Source of the DNA: Bacillota bacterium
Lineage (GTDB): Bacteria > Bacillota > Clostridia > Christensenellales > Aristaeellaceae
Direction: 5' to 3'
DNA length: 31,304 bases
Assembly (NCBI GenBank): GCA_023435435.1
Contig: JAEYRW010000197.1
Span: 1-31,304, forward strand
Shown here one piece after another: positions 21,838-30,454 of the stretch (its first letter is position 1; every line of letters starts with the position of its first letter). The position numbers and the translations under genes were made by a program. The notes under the pieces are model-generated. The model saw nothing but the letters and a program-made list of their open reading frames with translations, ran no database searches and was not told where the DNA came from.

Positions 21838-22929
21838 ATGCAGGGAAACTACAACGAGCGGGAACGCATCGCCCGCCAGCTTGAGACCATAGAGGGCCGG
21901 TACGAGGAACTGGGCATCCGGATCACCCTTCCGGAGGTCATCGCGGACACGCAGCTGTTCACCCGGCTCATGCGTGAGCACAGCGAAATGGCGGAGCTCA
22001 ACCAGATGGCGCTCGACTTCAAGTCCCTTACGGCGCAGGTGGCGGAGGCAAACGAGATGCTCTCCGATCCCGACATGGCCGAGATGGCGCGGGAGGAGCT
22101 TGCCGAACTGGAGCCCGCCCTCGAAAAAATGACCCACGAAGCGCGCATCGCGCTTTTGCCCAAGGATCCGGACGACTACAAAAACGCGGTGCTCGAGGTG
22201 CGGGCGGGCGCGGGCGGCGACGAGGCGGGCCTGTTCGGCGCGGAGCTTCTGCGCATGTACCAGCACTACGCGGCCACCCAGGGCTGGGATTTCAAAATCG
22301 TCGAGGACGGCTCCACGGAGTTGGGCGGCATCAAGGAATCCGTGGCGCTCATTCAGGGGAAAAACGTGTTCTCCAAACTGAAATTCGAGTCCGGCGTCCA
22401 CCGGGTGCAGCGCGTGCCGGTGACCGAATCCGGCGGGCGCATCCACACCTCCACGGCAACGGTGGCTGTGCTGCCCGAGGCGGAGGACGTGGAGGTCGAG
22501 ATCAGCCAGAACGACCTTCGCATCGACACCTACCGCGCATCCGGCGCGGGCGGGCAGCACGTCAACCGCACGGATTCCGCCATTCGCATCACGCACCTGC
22601 CGACGGGGCTGGTGGTAACCTCCCAGGATCAGCGCTCGCAGATTCAGAACCGTGAGCAGGCCATGCGCGTTTTGAAATCCCGGCTCTTTGAGCTGGAGCG
22701 CGAACAGCAAAACAGCGCCTACTCCGAACAGCGGCGGCTGCAGGTGGGCACCGGGGACCGCTCCGAGCGCATCCGCACCTATAACTTTCCCCAGGGCCGC
22801 GTCACCGACCACCGGATCGGTCTGACGCTCTACAGGATCGACGAGGTCATGGAGGGAAATCTGTCCGAGCTGATCGACGCGTTGACGCTGGCCGATCAGG
22901 AAGCGCGCATCGAAAAGGAGTTCGCATAA
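21838..22929 (+). CDS. prfA: Peptide chain release factor 1
   Basis: A 363-residue RF1, which reads UAA and UAG. The peptide anticodon is the PVT triplet at 194-196 (RVPVTESGGRIHTS), which distinguishes RF1 from RF2, and the peptidyl-tRNA hydrolysis motif GGQ is at 238-240 (GAGGQHVNRTDSAIR). GGAGG precedes the ATG by six bases, and the start follows the prmC stop by one base. The stop codon overlaps the prmA ATG (TAATG). Confidence 0.97.
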   Translation: MQGNYNERERIARQLETIEGRYEELGIRITLPEVIADTQLFTRLMREHSEMAELNQMALDFKSLTAQVAEANEMLSDPDMAEMAREELAELEPALEKMTHEARIALLPKDPDDYKNAVLEVRAGAGGDEAGLFGAELLRMYQHYAATQGWDFKIVEDGSTELGGIKESVALIQGKNVFSKLKFESGVHRVQRVPVTESGGRIHTSTATVAVLPEAEDVEVEISQNDLRIDTYRASGAGGQHVNRTDSAIRITHLPTGLVVTSQDQRSQIQNREQAMRVLKSRLFELEREQQNSAYSEQRRLQVGTGDRSERIRTYNFPQGRVTDHRIGLTLYRIDEVMEGNLSELIDALTLADQEARIEKEFA

Positions 22930-23870
22930 TGGAATGGCTTGCGTATACGGTTCTCACCACCACGGAGGCTTCCGACACGGTCTCGAACCTGCTCATCGAG
23001 GCGGGCAGCCAGGGCGTCATGATCGAGGACAAAAACGACGTGGCGGCAAACCAGCGGCCCGAGGGCCAGTGGGACATCATTGATGAGGAAATTGCCCGGC
23101 GGATGGGCGACGACGTGAAGGTCACGGGTTACTATCCCGTGGACGAGCGCATCGCGGACACCGTCGCGCACATCGGGGCGGAGCTCAAGCGCCTGGGGGC
23201 GCTGGATCTGGGCTTCGACGCGGGCAAGCTTACGTCCTCCACCAACGCCGTGGACGAGGAGGATTGGGCGGAATCCTGGAAAAAGTCCTACAAGCCCTTC
23301 CGGCTCGGCAGGCACATGGTGGTCAAGCCCGGCTGGGAGACGTTCGAGGCGCTGCCCGGCGACAAGATCATCGAGATCGACCCCGGCATGGCGTTCGGCA
23401 CCGGCACCCACGAAACCACGGGACTTTGCGTGGAGCTGGTGGAGGAGATCGTAAAGCCCGGCATGGACGTCATTGACATCGGCACGGGCACGGGCATTCT
23501 GGCCATCGCGGCCGCCCTCATGGGCGCGCGGGTACTGGCCACGGACCTCGACCGCGTCGCCGTGCGCGTCGCGGCGGAAAACGTGAATAAGAACGGCTTT
23601 TCGGACGTCATCCGCACCCGCGCGGGGGACCTTCTGGAGGCGGTGGACGAGACGGCGGACGTGGTGGCGGCAAACATCATCGCGGACGTGATCCGCATGC
23701 TGGCCGCGCCCGTGCGCGCGCACATCCGGCCCGGCGGAAAGTTCATCTGTTCGGGCATCGCCCGGGAAAGAAAGGCCGAGGTTGTGGAAGCCCTCGAGGC
23801 GGCGGGCTACAAAAACCTGGACATCCGCGACCGGGGCGAATGGTCGGCCATCGCCGCCGACAGGGACTGA
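22929..23870 (+). CDS. prmA: Ribosomal protein L11 methyltransferase
   Basis: A 313-residue SAM-dependent enzyme that trimethylates L11. An N-terminal recognition domain (about 1-110) is followed by the catalytic domain, with DPGMAFGTGTHETT (151-164) and the SAM motif VIDIGTGTGILAIAA (181-195); ANIIADVI stands in the place of the substrate-binding NILA motif. It starts within the prfA stop codon (TAATG). In Bacillus subtilis this gene follows dnaJ; here it follows prfA. Confidence 0.95.
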   Translation: MEWLAYTVLTTTEASDTVSNLLIEAGSQGVMIEDKNDVAANQRPEGQWDIIDEEIARRMGDDVKVTGYYPVDERIADTVAHIGAELKRLGALDLGFDAGKLTSSTNAVDEEDWAESWKKSYKPFRLGRHMVVKPGWETFEALPGDKIIEIDPGMAFGTGTHETTGLCVELVEEIVKPGMDVIDIGTGTGILAIAAALMGARVLATDLDRVAVRVAAENVNKNGFSDVIRTRAGDLLEAVDETADVVAANIIADVIRMLAAPVRAHIRPGGKFICSGIARERKAEVVEALEAAGYKNLDIRDRGEWSAIAADRD

Positions 23871-23895
23871 TCATTTTACGACGGGGTGCATTTTT

Positions 23896-24588
23896 CTGCA
23901 TACTTTTTACGTGGAAAACGGACTACTTTCCCTGGAGGACGCGCGCCACGCGTTCCGGGTTCTTCGGCTGAAGCCCGGCGACGATGTGATCGCGCTTGCC
24001 AACGGCGCGCGCTGGACGGCGCGAATCGCCGAGATTTCGGAAAAGAGCGGCGCGGTGGAGCTGATGGCGGAGCTGCCCGGAAACGAATCGCGGGCGGAGA
24101 TTACGGTCTATCAGGGCCTTCCCAAGGCCGAAAAGCTGGAGCTTCTGGCGCAGAAGCTGACGGAACTGGGCGTCGCGCGGCTGGTGCCGGTGCGCATGGC
24201 AAGGAGCGTCGCGAAGCTTGAGGGTGCCTCCCGCGTGGAGCGGCTGAACAAGATCGCCCGCGAAGCCGTCAAACAGTGCGGCAGGACGCGGCCCATGGAA
24301 GTTCTGCCGCCCATGGATTGGCACGCGGCCCTCGCGGACATGAAATCCATGGAGCTCATGCTCGCGCCGTGGGAGCTTTCCCAGCCCGTGCGCATGGCGG
24401 ACATCCACAAGCAGGCGCCCGCGGCGCGGGAAATCGGCATTTTGATCGGCCCGGAGGGCGGCATGGAGGAAGCCGAGGTGCGCGAATCTGGCGCGCGGCA
24501 GGTATCCCTCGGCCCGCGCATTCTGCGGGCGGAGACCGCCGCCGTCACCGCCGCCGCTCTCGCCATGGCATTCTGGGGAGATATTTGA
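23896..24588 (+). CDS. rsmE: 16S rRNA (uracil(1498)-N(3))-methyltransferase
   Basis: A SPOUT-fold enzyme of about 230 residues that methylates U1498 of 16S rRNA. The C-terminal knot shows LIGPEGGMEEAEV and LGPRILRAETAAV, both family signatures, and the N-terminal PUA-like domain begins HTFYVENGLLSLEDARHAF. No ATG, GTG or TTG lies in frame between the prmA stop and this segment. The best start is a CTG at 23896, with GGGGTG seven bases before it; an ATT at 23890 or a GTG at 23911 are alternatives. Its stop is followed one base later by the mtaB start. Confidence 0.88.
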   Translation: MHTFYVENGLLSLEDARHAFRVLRLKPGDDVIALANGARWTARIAEISEKSGAVELMAELPGNESRAEITVYQGLPKAEKLELLAQKLTELGVARLVPVRMARSVAKLEGASRVERLNKIAREAVKQCGRTRPMEVLPPMDWHAALADMKSMELMLAPWELSQPVRMADIHKQAPAAREIGILIGPEGGMEEAEVRESGARQVSLGPRILRAETAAVTAAALAMAFWGDI

Positions 24589-24589
24589 A

Positions 24590-25873
24590 TTGAAAGTCGC
24601 ATTTTATACTCTTGGCTGCAAGGTAAATCAGTACGACACGGAGGCCATGCTCGAGGCGTTTGAACGCGCGGGCTGCGAGGTCGTGCCCTTTTCCGGGGAC
24701 GCGGACGCTTACCTCATTAATACCTGCACCGTAACGGGCACGGGCGACCAGAAATCCCTCAAAACCATCCGCCGCGTGGCGCGGGAACACCCGGACGCCG
24801 CCATCGTGGCCACCGGCTGCCTCGCCCAGCGGGACGCCGCGCTTCTGCTCGAAATGGACAACGTGCGCCTGGTGCTGGGCGTGCAGCGCCGGGGCGAGGT
24901 GGTGGAGCTTCTCCAAAAAGCGCTGGCGGAAGGAACCAGGATCGACGCCGTCGCGCCGCTGAAGGACGCCGCGTTCGAGACGCTGTTCGTCACCCGGCAC
25001 GAGGGAAAGACCCGCGCCACCATGAAGATTCAGGAAGGCTGCGACCGCTATTGCGCGTACTGCATCATTCCATCGGTGCGCGGGCCGGTGCGGTCGATGC
25101 CCCTTAAGGCGGTGCGCGCGGAGGCCATGCGGCTGCGGGACGCGGGCTACAGGGAGATCGTCCTGACCGGCATCCATCTTGCCAGCTACGGACGCGGCAC
25201 GGACGAGATCCTGCTCGACGCCGTCAGGGCCGTTGTGGAAACGGGCGTGCGCGTGCGCATCGGCTCTTTGGAGCCCACCGTGGCCACGGACGAATTCGCG
25301 CGGGCGCTTTCGGAGATGCCCAACCTCATGCGCCAGTTCCACCTCTCGCTCCAGTCGGGCGCCGTGGGCGTTCTCAGGCGCATGGGCAGGCGCTACACGC
25401 CGGACGACTATTTCCGCGCGCTTACGGCCCTTCGCCGCCACATGCCGGACCTGGCCGCCACGACGGACCTCATCGCGGGCTTTCCGGGTGAGACGGACGC
25501 GGACCACGCGGAGACACTGGCGTTTGTCGAAAAGTGCGGGTTCGCGCGCATCCACGTCTTTCCCTATTCGCGAAGAAGCGGCACCGCCGCCGACAAAATG
25601 CCGGATCAGGTGGACGAGGAAACAAAAAAAGCGCGTGCGGCGTCTCTTATACGGCTTGGGAACAAACTGGAAATCGACTTCGTCCAATCGATCAGAGGCA
25701 CGGTTGAGGCCGTGTTGTTCGAAAGCCGCGCGGACGAGCTCTCGGAGGGCTACACCCAGCACTATGTGCGCGTGCGCGCAAAGGCGGAACCGGGCGAGGT
25801 CGCCCGCGTCCTCATTACGCGGACGCAGGGCACCACCGCGTACGGAACGCCATACGAAAAAGGCGGGAGGTGA
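24590..25873 (+). CDS. mtaB: tRNA t6A37 methylthiotransferase
   Basis: A 427-residue radical-SAM enzyme that turns t6A37 into ms2t6A in tRNAs reading ANN codons. The N-terminal UPF0004 domain supplies C10 (TLGCKVNQYD), C46 (NTCTVTG) and C77 (TGCLAQ) for the auxiliary cluster; the radical-SAM cluster is C151, C155 and C158 (CDRYCAYC). A C-terminal TRAM-like domain follows. The KVNQYD form separates it from MiaB. It starts with TTG at 24590, preceded by GGGGAG, one base after rsmE. Confidence 0.95.
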   Translation: MKVAFYTLGCKVNQYDTEAMLEAFERAGCEVVPFSGDADAYLINTCTVTGTGDQKSLKTIRRVAREHPDAAIVATGCLAQRDAALLLEMDNVRLVLGVQRRGEVVELLQKALAEGTRIDAVAPLKDAAFETLFVTRHEGKTRATMKIQEGCDRYCAYCIIPSVRGPVRSMPLKAVRAEAMRLRDAGYREIVLTGIHLASYGRGTDEILLDAVRAVVETGVRVRIGSLEPTVATDEFARALSEMPNLMRQFHLSLQSGAVGVLRRMGRRYTPDDYFRALTALRRHMPDLAATTDLIAGFPGETDADHAETLAFVEKCGFARIHVFPYSRRSGTAADKMPDQVDEETKKARAASLIRLGNKLEIDFVQSIRGTVEAVLFESRADELSEGYTQHYVRVRAKAEPGEVARVLITRTQGTTAYGTPYEKGGR

Positions 25874-25879
25874 AAGAAA

Positions 25880-26212
25880 ATGGACTGCCTCTTTTGTAAG
25901 ATCATCGCCGGGCAAATCCCCAGCGCGAAGGTTTATGAGGACGAATATATTTACGCCTTTCGCGATATCAATCCCCAGGCGCCCACCCATGTTTTGCTTG
26001 TCCCGAAAAAGCACATGCCAAACGTTCTAAGCTGCGACGCGGAAACGGCGCTTCACTTGACCGAGGCCATCGGGAAGGTCGCCGCACAGGAGGGCGTCGC
26101 GGAAACGGGGTTCCGCGCGCTGACCAATTGCGGAAAGGAAGCGGGGCAGACGGTCGACCACCTGCACGTCCACCTGCTCGGCGGCAAAAAGCTTTCCAAT
26201 TCGATGGCTTAA
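25880..26212 (+). CDS. HIT-family (HinT-like) purine nucleoside phosphoramidase
   Basis: A 110-residue histidine-triad protein. The motif is HLHVHLLGG (H94, H96, H98), which cleaves AMP-lysine or other phosphoramidates in HinT enzymes. C3 and C6 (CLFCKI) with H45 fit the zinc site seen in some bacterial members. GGGAGGTG stands seven bases before the ATG, and the gene begins six bases after mtaB. Housekeeping HinT genes are often found near rpsU in Firmicutes. Confidence 0.93.
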   Translation: MDCLFCKIIAGQIPSAKVYEDEYIYAFRDINPQAPTHVLLVPKKHMPNVLSCDAETALHLTEAIGKVAAQEGVAETGFRALTNCGKEAGQTVDHLHVHLLGGKKLSNSMA

Positions 26213-26274
26213 GGCTCCGCATGGGCTTAAGTGCGAATTTTAAGTGAATTTGAAGGAATTGTGCCGGTCCCGGC

Positions 26275-26304
26275 TTGACGAGTACATAGCAGGTGAGTTA
26301 TAAT
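26275..26304 (+). promoter_or_regulatory. Promoter of rpsU
   Basis: TTGACG (26275-26280), an 18-base spacer and a perfect TATAAT (26299-26304). The start would be near 26311, leaving a leader of about 60 bases that contains a small TGGC-GTAT-GCCA hairpin. Confidence 0.85.
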
Positions 26305-26370
26305 ACCCTTTGTGGCGAACCCCATGCTACATTGGCGTATGCCATTCAATCGCGAGGGGAGGGAGAGCAC

Positions 26371-26544
26371 ATGTCAGAAGTCCGCATTCGTGAAAACGAG
26401 TCGTTGGAGAGCGCACTGCGCCGGTTCAAGCGCAAGACCGCGCGCGACGGCATTCTCGCGGAAGCACGCAAGAGGGAGCATTATGAAAAGCCGAGCGTGA
26501 AGCGCAAGAAGAAGGCCGAGGCTGCACGCAAGCGCAAGTATTAA
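26371..26544 (+). CDS. rpsU: 30S ribosomal protein S21
   Basis: A 57-residue, very basic S21. The recognisable parts are VRIRENESLESALRRFKRK near the start and the lysine/arginine tail (KPSVKRKKKAEAARKRKY). I chose the ATG at 26371 with a GGGAG just upstream; the frame from 26293 would include the leader. It has its own strong promoter, while yqeY, which follows rpsU in many Firmicutes, is absent here. Confidence 0.96.
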   Translation: MSEVRIRENESLESALRRFKRKTARDGILAEARKREHYEKPSVKRKKKAEAARKRKY

Positions 26545-26714
26545 GGCAACTGCCGGCCCCTTCGCGCCAGCGGGGGGGCTGATTTCAGAGGCAAGCGCAA
26601 AGAATATCACAAACTCCTCTCACATATAATACGATTCAGGAATCAATACAGACACATTCCCAATACAATACCAACATGCCGTGCGGCATTTGTTTCGCAG
26701 GGGGATCGGTTTTT

Positions 26715-27731
26715 TTGAAATATGGCATCCTCTTATGGCCGCATGCGAACGCGCGATATCAAACCGAGTCCTTCAGGCTCGGACGCGCCGAGCTTGAAAT
26801 CATGCTCGGCCGGATCGCGCCGGGCGCGGTCGTCAAAGATTTTTCCCGGGACGAAATCAATCTGCTGGAATTCGAGGCGCCGTCCGCACTGGACGCACAG
26901 GACATTCGCCGCCTCGCGCGCCACTCCCTGATGTACGCGCTCTTCCAGATCGAGGGCGCGCTGCTCAGGCCGGTTTGCGGGCGCGGCCCCACATACCTGC
27001 AGCCCGATCTGCCGGGCGTTCTCAAGTACAAGGGCAAGACAAACGAGCTGTTCACCCTTCTGACGATGAATCTCGCCGTCTATGCGTCCGGCTTCGCGGG
27101 GGAGGCGGAGACGCGGCTTAAGTTCGCGGACCCCATGTGTTCCCGCGGAACCGCGCTCTTTCAGGCAGTCAATCGGGGCTGGGACGCCTACGGATGCGAC
27201 ATATCGTCCGTCGATCTCAAGGAGCTTTCACAGTATTTCAAGCGATATCTCGAATATCATAAAATCAAACACGCGTTCGAAAGGGAATCGTTTACCGTGC
27301 CAGGGGCAAAGCCAGTGCCCGCGGTTTCGTTTTCGTTCTCGGAATCCAGCGGCCAATACCGCGCGGGAGAGCGCCGGCTCCTGCGCGCGGCGGATTGTGA
27401 TTGCGCGCTCATCGGGCGGGTTTTTGGAAAACCGCGCTACCACGCCATGGCCACGGACCTGCCTTACGGTGTCCAGCACGCGCCGGGCGGCGGCTCCCTG
27501 GAAAAGCTGCTCGCTCGCTCCCTGCCCGCGTGGCGGGAAGCGCTTCTGCCCGGCGGTGCGCTCGCCGTCTCGTTCAACACAAACATTCTCAAAACCGAGG
27601 CCATGAGAGGGCTCATGGAAGAAAGCGGCTTTCAAGTCATGCGGTCGGGGCCGTGGGACGGGCTTTCCCATTGGGTGGAACAGGCCGTGGATCGCGATGT
27701 CGCGGTTGGCGTCCGCCCCGGCATTCAATAA
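26715..27731 (+). CDS. TRM11-like nucleic-acid methyltransferase
   Basis: A 338-residue SAM-dependent methyltransferase of the UPF0020/TRM11-like group. Motif I is ADPMCSRGTALFQ (138-150) and the catalytic motif is TDLPYG (247-252), the DPPY-type site of amino-methylating RNA or DNA enzymes. The N-terminal third (KYGILLWPHANARYQTES) resembles the start of archaeal-type tRNA guanosine methyltransferases, but I cannot see a clear THUMP domain. The TTG at 26715, preceded by a GGGGAT, gives this natural N-terminus; an ATG at 26676 has no ribosome site. A TATAAT at 26625-26630 may be its -10. The stop is nine bases before rho, and an RNA target is an inference. Confidence 0.75.
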   Translation: MKYGILLWPHANARYQTESFRLGRAELEIMLGRIAPGAVVKDFSRDEINLLEFEAPSALDAQDIRRLARHSLMYALFQIEGALLRPVCGRGPTYLQPDLPGVLKYKGKTNELFTLLTMNLAVYASGFAGEAETRLKFADPMCSRGTALFQAVNRGWDAYGCDISSVDLKELSQYFKRYLEYHKIKHAFERESFTVPGAKPVPAVSFSFSESSGQYRAGERRLLRAADCDCALIGRVFGKPRYHAMATDLPYGVQHAPGGGSLEKLLARSLPAWREALLPGGALAVSFNTNILKTEAMRGLMEESGFQVMRSGPWDGLSHWVEQAVDRDVAVGVRPGIQ

Positions 27732-27740
27732 GGAGGAAAT

Positions 27741-29801
27741 ATGGATTATCGCACGCTTCACGACAAAACGGTCGTCGATTTAAAGCAGATCGCAAAAGAA
27801 AAGGGGCTGAAGGTTCCGGCGGGCACGGCGAAAGCGGTGCTTGTCGAAATGCTCGTCGACGCATTCGCAAAGGAAGCCGCGCCGATGCAGACGGCAGACG
27901 CGCCAAAGGCGGTCACAAAGCGATCGCCCGGCCGGCCGCGCAAGGTTCGCCCGGAAGAGGCCCCGCAGGAGGCTCCCGCACAGCCGGAGACAAAGGCCCC
28001 GGCGACTGCCGCACAGCCGGAGACAAAGACCCCGGCAGTCCCCGCGCAGCCGGAACCGCAGCCGACCCGAGCAACTGCATCCGATGCTTCCGAAGCGCGG
28101 CCCGCCCCTCAGGCGAACGTCGACGTTCCGGACGTCCCGGCGGAAGCACAGACCGTCCCGGCGCCGCGCCGCGCCGTGGAGAGAAGGGCCGTACAGCGGC
28201 CCCTTCAGCACAGAACGTACGAGGCGCGACAGACGCCGCCCTCGGAGCCCGGGGAACCGACGACGGCCTCCAGGCCGGAGGCGGCGCAGCCGCCCCAGCA
28301 GGGCGAGCCGGGCGAGCGCACTTATGTCCAACGCCCGTTCATCCCCATCCAGCAGCGCATGGGCGCGCGCGCCCAGCAGGCCCCGGCGCCCGACCGCCGT
28401 CCCCTCCCCCGCCCCATCACCCGCGGTGTTCACGAGGGCGGCTTCCAGCAGAAATTCCGGCAGGACGCGCCCCGGACGTACGACAGGCGCACCCAGTACC
28501 AGCTCAACGAAACAGACCAAAGGCAGCAGGACGATACCGACCGCGCGGATCAGGCGGACGCGCGCCCGCGCCGGGAGAGCATGTACACCCAGGAGTACGG
28601 AAACATCAACCCCGCCGTTCCGGAGATGCTCGCCGCAGGCGACTGCTCGGAAGGACAGGGCATCCTCGAGATACATCCCGACGGCTACGGCTTTCTGCGC
28701 GCGGAAAACTATCTGCCCGGAAACCACGACGTCTACGTCTCCATCGCCCAGATCAGGCGCTTCAACCTCCGCACGGGCGACCATGTGGTGGGCAAGACCC
28801 GTCCCCAGCGCGAAGGCGACCGCTACAACGCGATGCTCTTCATCACTCAGATCAACGGCATGCCCCCCGAACAGAACGCCCAGCGAAAGCCCTTCGACGC
28901 GCTGATCCCCGTCTACCCCGACGAGCGGTTCAAGCTTGAATCAAAGAAGGGCAAAAGCGACATGGCGCTTCGGCTCATCGACATGCTCGTGCCCATCGGC
29001 AAGGGGCAGCGCGGCATGATCGTCTCCCAGCCCAAGGCGGGCAAGACCACACTTCTCAAGAAAATCGCCAACGCCATCACCACCAATCATCCGGAAGTTC
29101 ATCTCATCGTGCTGCTCATCGACGAGCGGCCCGAGGAAGTCACGGACATGAAGCGCTCCATCGACGGCGAAGTGGTCTATTCCACCTTCGACGAGGCCCC
29201 CGAAAACCACACCCGGGTCAGCGAGATGGTTCTGGAGCGCGCCCAGCGGCTCACCGAACAGGGCAAGGACGTGGTTGTGCTTCTCGATTCCATCACCCGC
29301 CTGGCGCGCGCCTACAACCTTGTGATCCCGCCCACGGGCCGCTCGCTCTCCGGCGGTCTCGATCCGGGGGCGCTGCACAAGCCCAAGCGCTTCTTCGGCG
29401 CGGCGCGCAACATCGAAAACGGCGGGAGCCTTACCATCATCGCCACCGCCCTGGTCGAAACCGGAAGCCGCATGGACGACATCATCTTCGAGGAGTTCAA
29501 GGGCACCGGCAACATGGAGCTGCACCTGGACCGCAAGCTCTCCGACCGGCGCATCTTCCCCGCCATCGACATGTACAAGTCGGGCACGCGGCGCGAGGAG
29601 CTCCTGCTCACGGAAATGGAGCTCGACGGCGAATATCAGGTGCGCAAGATGCTCGGCTCCACCAACAACCAGGAGACGGTGGAACAGCTCATCTCCATGA
29701 TGGAGAAGACTGCGTGCAACGCGGACTTCTTCGCGCGGCTCAAGGGCTGGATCGCGGCCTTCGAAAAGGACGGCTTTTCCATCAACAGCGGAAAGCGATA
29801 A
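27741..29801 (+). CDS. rho: Transcription termination factor Rho with long disordered insertion
   Basis: A 686-residue Rho, against about 420-430 in species without an insertion. Order: Rho_N helical domain (1-43), a Pro/Ala/Gln/Arg-rich low-complexity region (about 45-295), the cold-shock RNA-binding domain (about 303-375, GILEIHPDGYGFLR), then the RecA-type ATPase with Walker A QPKAGKTT (430-437), Walker B VVVLLD (511-516), and the Q/R-loop region SGGLDPGALHKPKRFFGAARN, residues 537-557, split here by position only. All catalytic motifs are present, so the enzyme should be active. AAGGAGG precedes the ATG; the methyltransferase gene ends nine bases upstream. A strong terminator follows. Confidence 0.96.
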   Translation: MDYRTLHDKTVVDLKQIAKEKGLKVPAGTAKAVLVEMLVDAFAKEAAPMQTADAPKAVTKRSPGRPRKVRPEEAPQEAPAQPETKAPATAAQPETKTPAVPAQPEPQPTRATASDASEARPAPQANVDVPDVPAEAQTVPAPRRAVERRAVQRPLQHRTYEARQTPPSEPGEPTTASRPEAAQPPQQGEPGERTYVQRPFIPIQQRMGARAQQAPAPDRRPLPRPITRGVHEGGFQQKFRQDAPRTYDRRTQYQLNETDQRQQDDTDRADQADARPRRESMYTQEYGNINPAVPEMLAAGDCSEGQGILEIHPDGYGFLRAENYLPGNHDVYVSIAQIRRFNLRTGDHVVGKTRPQREGDRYNAMLFITQINGMPPEQNAQRKPFDALIPVYPDERFKLESKKGKSDMALRLIDMLVPIGKGQRGMIVSQPKAGKTTLLKKIANAITTNHPEVHLIVLLIDERPEEVTDMKRSIDGEVVYSTFDEAPENHTRVSEMVLERAQRLTEQGKDVVVLLDSITRLARAYNLVIPPTGRSLSGGLDPGALHKPKRFFGAARNIENGGSLTIIATALVETGSRMDDIIFEEFKGTGNMELHLDRKLSDRRIFPAIDMYKSGTRREELLLTEMELDGEYQVRKMLGSTNNQETVEQLISMMEKTACNADFFARLKGWIAAFEKDGFSINSGKR
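27978..28043 (+). repeat. 33-base tandem duplication in the disordered part of rho
   Basis: Two adjacent in-frame 33-base copies (27978-28010 and 28011-28043) encode AQPETKAPATA and AQPETKTPAVP, and a third, shorter copy (AQPEPQPTR) follows. It shows how the disordered region can grow by slippage. Confidence 0.8.
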
Positions 29802-29840
29802 AACAAAAGCGGGAGGACTTGCGTCCTCCCGCTTTTGTTT
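29801..29840 (+). terminator. Intrinsic terminator after rho
   Basis: A perfect 18-pair stem (29801-29818 with 29823-29840, loop TTGC) with A-rich start and T-rich end, beginning at the last base of the rho stop codon. Confidence 0.92.
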
Positions 29841-29904
29841 GCCTCCGCCGCGCCGATCGCCGGTTCGCATCGTCTCAGCCTTTCCATACGAAAGCGGGTG
29901 AATC

Positions 29905-30363
29905 ATGGGCTTCATTGAGGAAATCAGGAAGCAGATCGGTCACAGGCGGATCAATTTATGCGCGAGCATCGTCATCATCGAGGACGCGCAGGGGAAAATC
30001 CTTCTGCAGCAGAGAGCCTATCCACATGGGAAATGGGGATTGCCGGGCGGGATGCTGGAACTGGGCGAATCGGCGGAAGATGCGGCGCGGCGGGAAGTCC
30101 TCGAGGAAACGGGACTCACGATTGGGACGCTGAAGCTGCTCGGCGTTTATTCCGGCAAAGACTATCTCTGCGTCGCCGAGAACGGGGATGAGTGGTATAC
30201 GATGATGCCCGCTTATGTCACGAATGAATATGCGGGCACATTGAGCATGAGCGATGGAGAGTCGATCTCCCTCGCGTGGAGGGATATTAGCGATCTGCCG
30301 GAAAACATCGCCGGAACCCATCGCGCGCCGATCGCGGATTATCTAAAGACGAGAATGGCTTAG
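29905..30363 (+). CDS. NUDIX hydrolase
   Basis: A 152-residue NUDIX protein with an intact box: G49-x5-E55-x7-R63-E64-x2-E67-E68-x-G70. The opening GFIEEIRKQIGHRRINLCAS and WGLPGGMLELGES match the common Firmicutes group of ADP-ribose/ADP-sugar or unspecified nucleotide pyrophosphatases with an N-terminal recognition helix. The substrate cannot be told. The ribosome site is weak (GCGGGTG). No promoter is visible in the 64 bases after the rho terminator. It is not closely similar to the other NUDIX protein in the window. Confidence 0.9.
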   Translation: MGFIEEIRKQIGHRRINLCASIVIIEDAQGKILLQQRAYPHGKWGLPGGMLELGESAEDAARREVLEETGLTIGTLKLLGVYSGKDYLCVAENGDEWYTMMPAYVTNEYAGTLSMSDGESISLAWRDISDLPENIAGTHRAPIADYLKTRMA

Positions 30364-30454
30364 CCCGGACGTCCGTCGCGGGATTACCGGCCTCCACCGT
30401 CAAAGACGGATGTCGGCATTTGCACATTGATTCCTTTTTTACGCAAACAGCGGC

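Noticed and set aside
26545..26600. GC-rich complementary stretches after rpsU as a terminator.
   Set aside because: Pairing around GGCCCC/GGGGGGC is irregular and no T-run follows.
27401..28939. A 512-residue open frame on the plus strand overlapping the 5' part of rho, and a matching one on the minus strand.
   Set aside because: The frames only mirror the low-complexity, GC-rich part of rho; they contain no known domain or ribosome site, while rho continues in frame into its catalytic domain.
30397..30409. CCGTC-AAA-GACGG hairpin after the second NUDIX gene as a terminator.
   Set aside because: The stem is only five pairs and the T-run (about 30435-30440) is 25 bases away.
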